A stretch of DNA of 10,577 nt. Origin: Kangiellaceae bacterium (GTDB lineage Bacteria > Pseudomonadota > Gammaproteobacteria > Enterobacterales > Kangiellaceae). The stretch spans positions 1 through 10,577 of the forward strand of contig JASBTO010000086.1 of the NCBI GenBank assembly GCA_030148365.1, given 5' to 3'. Below the pieces are notes generated by a model. It was not told the DNA's origin. It saw nothing but the letters and a program-made list of their open reading frames with translations, and searched no databases. The position numbers were made by a program, and so were the translations under genes. Below, piece after piece: positions 7,535 through 10,577 of the stretch; position 1 is the stretch's first letter, and each line of letters opens with the position of its first letter.

Positions 7535-8083
7535 ATGAAATTCCATTCACCTACCAGCCCCATCTTCCGCCTGACCGGTTTACTCGCGGCCCTGTGCCTT
7601 TTTACCAGCGCCTGTGCGACAGAGCAGGCCGGGGAAGAAGAGCAGGAGCAGGGTCCCCTGGTAACGGACGAAGCGCCAACCGATGCGACCGTGCCCGAGC
7701 CTGAAACGGCGGCAAAACCCATGCCCATGGTCGACTGCGATACTGAAATCAAAACCAACCTGGTTACCGTGGACGAGAATGCCGCCGGCACCCGGAGAAC
7801 ATTGACCCCGTACAAGGCTGTCTCGAAACCCGGCACCGCCTTCTATTTTGTCAGTTCCGGGCCGGCATTCACCGTCAATTTCGATACTGGCTGCAATCTG
7901 CTGGCGGACCCCTCGCAACCCAATACAGCCTCGGAGCCTGTGATGGGTGGCGCGCAAGGTGCCGAAGTGAAAACCACCAGTGACATGGGCGGAGCCAGTC
8001 GCATGGAATGTTCCTATTCCATTTCCAATGACCGGCCCCAAACCGCTTGTCGCAAAAAACCTGTAATCATCATCGAGAGATGA
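7535..8083 (+). CDS. Small secreted protein or lipoprotein of unknown function
   Basis: I do not recognise the family. The 182-aa product has an export signal: Arg12, a hydrophobic stretch at 13-23, then FTSAC with Cys27. This resembles a lipobox but has Thr at -3 instead of the usual Leu. The ACA at 26-28 would also suit signal peptidase I, so lipidation is likely but not certain. An acidic, Pro/Thr/Glu-rich linker (about 30-65) leads to a compact domain (66-182) with Cys68, Cys120, Cys159 and Cys172, which could form two disulfides in the periplasm. The C-terminus ends in a strand-like PVIII segment. The gene begins 17 bases after the stop of paralog A and behind a strong ribosome site, so the two are almost certainly co-transcribed. 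Its position between two proteins with predicted periplasmic TPRs suggests an envelope partner, but this is inference. Confidence 0.8.
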   Translation: MKFHSPTSPIFRLTGLLAALCLFTSACATEQAGEEEQEQGPLVTDEAPTDATVPEPETAAKPMPMVDCDTEIKTNLVTVDENAAGTRRTLTPYKAVSKPGTAFYFVSSGPAFTVNFDTGCNLLADPSQPNTASEPVMGGAQGAEVKTTSDMGGASRMECSYSISNDRPQTACRKKPVIIIER

Positions 8084-8089
8084 CCTCTG

Positions 8090-8115
8090 TCTGGCCCGGT
8101 ATGCGCCGGGCCAGA
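8090..8115 (+). terminator. Strong hairpin after the small exported gene, terminator-like but lacking a T run
   Basis: TCTGGCCCGG (8090-8099) pairs perfectly with CCGGGCCAGA (8106-8115) around a six-base loop, starting seven bases after the stop. The following TCCTGTTGCTTC is not a proper T tract. It may be a weak terminator or a 3'-end stabilising hairpin that ends or attenuates the transcript of the two preceding genes. Confidence 0.5.
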
Positions 8116-8226
8116 TCCTGTTGCTTCGAATGCAGAAAGATACTTGAAGCTCGGTAGCATCTGCCGGCCCGCTTCTGCATACCTGTAACCTGCTGCAGGT
8201 CGGGGCCTCCGTGAGCCCGCCACTCC

Positions 8227-8338
8227 GACAGATGCTACACTGTCAACAGACAGTATTGCGCTTTCAGCCGGCAAACACCGGCCGTAAAAAGCTCCCGACC
8301 TGGCAGTCGGCGAGGCAATGCGCATTACTTTCCATTGC
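8227..8338 (+). promoter_or_regulatory. Leader of the second TPR/cyclase-like gene, with several inverted repeats
   Basis: The 291-base gap between the small gene and paralog B holds no convincing gene. Four short inverted repeats lie in a row: GACAG/CTGTC (8227-8231 with 8240-8244, and CTGTC again with GACAG at 8249-8253), GCCGG/CCGGC (8267-8271, 8278-8282), CCGAC/GTCGG (8295-8299, 8306-8310) and GCAATG/CATTGC (8315-8320, 8333-8338). TGCTACACT (8233-8241) resembles an extended -10 without a -35. Paralog B may have its own promoter here with a structured leader; known riboswitch consensus sequences were not recognised. Confidence 0.35.
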
Positions 8339-8374
8339 AACCGGTCGCGGCGCCGGCCAACAGGGACAGCGGTC

Positions 8375-10577
8375 ATGCCTTCATCTGTTTTCCATATCCG
8401 GTGGAAAGCCTTCCTGAGAGAACTCGGCAAAAGAAAAGTCGTGCAAGTCGGCGTGGCCTATGCCGCCGCTTCCTGGCTCCTTATCCAGCTCGCCGACGTT
8501 ACTGTCGACGCCTTTGAACTACCCGCCTGGGTCATGAAAGTCATTTTCATTCTCCTGTTTCTGGGCTTCCCGGCGATCATTATTTTGAGCTGGGTTTTCG
8601 ATCTGATACCCGGTGGGGTGGTCGAGACCGGCGACTCCGAAGAGTTGCTCGATGACGTTCTCGATACCAGTGAACCTCGAAATGTTGCCCTGCTGTGCGC
8701 CGACGTCGTGGGCTACCAGGAATTGAAAAACCACCATGAAGGCGAAGCGGAAAACCTGCTTAACTATGCAAGCGCCATCATCCGCCCGCGCATGAAATCC
8801 TGGGGCGGATTGCACGTGCAACAAATGACGGATACCCTGATTTGTGTGTTCGAGGACGAAGTGGTGGCCCTCGGCTGCGCACTCGCCATTCAGCGGGTAC
8901 TCGGCCCCGAGGGCGATCTTACGGTCCGGATTGCTTTGACCCATGGCGCCTGTATCCGCGACGGTGACCATATTGCCGGCGAAGCCATCAATGAATCCTT
9001 CCATCTGGAGCCCGTCGCCCTTCCCGGCGGGGTAGTCGTCTCGGAAAATTTCTGGCGGCAACTCGCCCGACATCCCGGCATGGCACCCCACCTCGACCGG
9101 CTGCATGCCGGCGTGACAACCCATGAGCATTTGCCCTGCTATCTGTTGAGCCCCGATGAAATGGACTTGTTGGGCACCCTGACCCGCCTGGCAGGGCCAA
9201 CGGCAGCAACCGGAAACCAGCGCCTCTCCCGGCCAATCCGCGTTTTAACGGGTGCTTTGTTGCTGATCATTCTGGCGAGCGGCTATTACTGGTACATGGA
9301 CAAATTTGCCGGAATTATCGACACCCAAACCATACCGGCCATCGCGGTCATGCCTTTTGCCAATCTGAGTGGCGATCCAGGCAATGACTATATCGGCGAT
9401 GGCATCGCTGACGAATTAATCCACGTACTCTCCGCCCATGATCAGTTGCGGGTTGCCGCAGCGTCCTCGGTATTCGCTCTCAAGGATCGTCAGCTGGACG
9501 CTATGGCTATCGGTGACCTCCTTGAAGTCAACATGCTGCTCGAAGGCAGCGTCCGGAAAAATGACGACCGACTGAGGGTGATCGTACGACTGGTCAATGC
9601 CGAGGACGGCTATCAGGTGTGGTCCGATGCCTTTACCTGGTCTGGAAAAGACTTTCTGGAACTGGAAGAGAAAATATCTTCCCGGCTTTTGAAGACTCTC
9701 GATATCCCTGTCAGGATTGACAGTGAAGGCCTGGCCCGTGCTTACACCGCCAATACTTCCGCCATGGAACTGTTTCTGAAAGCCAACAGCTACCTGCGCA
9801 AACCCGCTTCGAAAGAAACTCTCGAGCAAGCCGAGCATTTTTTCACCCGGGCATTAAAACTGGACCCCGGCTTTACCCGTGCCATCGCTGGCTTGTGCCG
9901 CACCTATCTGAACCGGTTTCGAAAAACTCTTGATACCGAGCTGATAGACACTGCCAAAATACATTGCCAGCTAGCCGTACAACAGGAACCGACCTCCAAT
10001 GAAGCCAACGTCGGTTTGGCCAGCTATTATTTGGCACAGGGCAAGCATCAGGCCGCACTGGTGCAATTGCAAAGCGTACTCGCCCGTGACCGCGACCACC
10101 TTGAAGCTTTACTGACGATGGCCAAAGTCTATCTGGCAATGGAGGACTTCGATTTAACGGAGAGCTTCCTGCAGCGTGCGATCCGGCAACAACCCGGCTA
10201 TTGGGAATCCTTCAATGATCTGGGACGGCTTTATCTTGTTCGCGGGGACTACCAGCGCGCCCTGGAACAATTTATCAGGGCTTCGACCCTGGAGCCGGAC
10301 AGTGCCGCGGTAAAAAACAATTTGGGTGTCGCCTATTATTATCTGGGAGATTTTTCCCGGGCGGCCATAGCCTACAATGAAGCAACACAGAAACAGCCGG
10401 ATCCGAGCGCCTACTCCAACGCCGGCATCATGTTCTATTACGATCACCAATTCGATAAAGCTGCCCACATGTTCACGAAGGGTCTGGACCTGTCACCCAC
10501 CGATTACCGGATGATGGGGAACATCGCCGACGCCCTCGACAAGATCCCTGCCCGGCAAGAAGAAGCCGAAAACTACT
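8375..10577 (+). CDS. Membrane protein: degenerate class III cyclase domain, TolB-N/FlgO-like domain and TPR array (paralog B, 3' end beyond window)
   Basis: The frame stays open from ATG 8375 to the window edge, giving 734 residues with no stop. By alignment with paralog A about 130 more are expected. ATG 8375 has AGGGA eight bases upstream. Layout mirrors paralog A: HIRWKAFLRELGKRKV, two helices (about 22-41 and 52-75), cyclase-like domain (about 102-230), third helix (about 287-307), TolB-N/FlgO-like domain (about 321-443: IAVMPFANLSGD, GDGIADELI, LEGSVRK) and TPRs from about 460. Both metal Asp positions are kept (Asp110 in ADVVGY, Asp153), but the usual KxxGD reads QQMTD, so the substrate Lys and the Gly are lost. 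Asn206 is kept and His210 replaces the transition-state Arg. Predicted topology matches paralog A: inside cyclase-like domain, periplasmic TPRs. It is probably a receptor, scaffold or regulator rather than an active cyclase; the ligand is unknown. Confidence 0.82.
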   Translation, partial: MPSSVFHIRWKAFLRELGKRKVVQVGVAYAAASWLLIQLADVTVDAFELPAWVMKVIFILLFLGFPAIIILSWVFDLIPGGVVETGDSEELLDDVLDTSEPRNVALLCADVVGYQELKNHHEGEAENLLNYASAIIRPRMKSWGGLHVQQMTDTLICVFEDEVVALGCALAIQRVLGPEGDLTVRIALTHGACIRDGDHIAGEAINESFHLEPVALPGGVVVSENFWRQLARHPGMAPHLDRLHAGVTTHEHLPCYLLSPDEMDLLGTLTRLAGPTAATGNQRLSRPIRVLTGALLLIILASGYYWYMDKFAGIIDTQTIPAIAVMPFANLSGDPGNDYIGDGIADELIHVLSAHDQLRVAAASSVFALKDRQLDAMAIGDLLEVNMLLEGSVRKNDDRLRVIVRLVNAEDGYQVWSDAFTWSGKDFLELEEKISSRLLKTLDIPVRIDSEGLARAYTANTSAMELFLKANSYLRKPASKETLEQAEHFFTRALKLDPGFTRAIAGLCRTYLNRFRKTLDTELIDTAKIHCQLAVQQEPTSNEANVGLASYYLAQGKHQAALVQLQSVLARDRDHLEALLTMAKVYLAMEDFDLTESFLQRAIRQQPGYWESFNDLGRLYLVRGDYQRALEQFIRASTLEPDSAAVKNNLGVAYYYLGDFSRAAIAYNEATQKQPDPSAYSNAGIMFYYDHQFDKAAHMFTKGLDLSPTDYRMMGNIADALDKIPARQEEAENY

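Noticed and set aside
8211..8417. Small plus-strand frame in the gap before paralog B
   Set aside because: Low-quality composition, no ribosome site, and it overlaps the ATG and start of paralog B in another frame.
8014..9130. Minus-strand open frames across the leader and 5' part of paralog B
   Set aside because: They oppose a continuous 734-codon frame with clear domains, and no ribosome sites or recognisable motifs support them.

Overview
The window reads as chromosomal DNA of a GC-rich Gram-negative bacterium, most likely a gammaproteobacterium. Three features suggest this: a three-gene pyruvate-dehydrogenase-type operon of the split alpha/beta E1 kind, a UgpQ-like glycerophosphodiesterase, and large membrane TPR proteins with the 'SWLLIQVAD' N-terminal signature common in that class. 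All genes run on the plus strand. No RNA genes, CRISPR, insertion sequences or phage genes are visible.

Region 1 (1-3917) holds a terminator-like hairpin from whatever lies upstream (10-45). It is followed by a tightly coupled operon for E1 alpha (136-1209), E1 beta (1209-2189) and E2 (2186-3874), with 1-nt and 4-nt overlaps, closed by a textbook intrinsic terminator (3891-3917). Together they make the decarboxylase and acyltransferase of a 2-oxoacid dehydrogenase complex, probably pyruvate to acetyl-CoA. No E3 gene is in the window. The E2 is elaborate, with two nearly identical lipoyl domains and two E3-binding domains. Both the E1 alpha ThDP motif and the E2 catalytic motif carry substitutions.

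Region 2 (3918-4743) is a single gene for a cytosolic glycerophosphodiester phosphodiesterase.

Region 3 (4744-10577) is the least ordinary part. Two large paralogous membrane proteins (4923-7517, and 8375 to beyond the window edge) share the same order of parts: an N-terminal membrane hairpin, a class III nucleotide-cyclase-like domain, a third membrane helix, a TolB-N/FlgO-like domain and a TPR array. The predicted topology puts the cyclase-like part in the cytoplasm and the TPR part in the periplasm. Both have His where class III cyclases have the transition-state Arg, and they differ in other active-site positions. Between them, 17 nt behind the first, lies a small secreted protein or lipoprotein with four cysteines in its exported domain. 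A strong extended -10 promoter and a perfect inverted repeat precede the first gene. A leader rich in inverted repeats precedes the second. I read this as a possible two-receptor envelope signalling module with a secreted partner; that reading is inference, and none of its function can be proven from the sequence alone.
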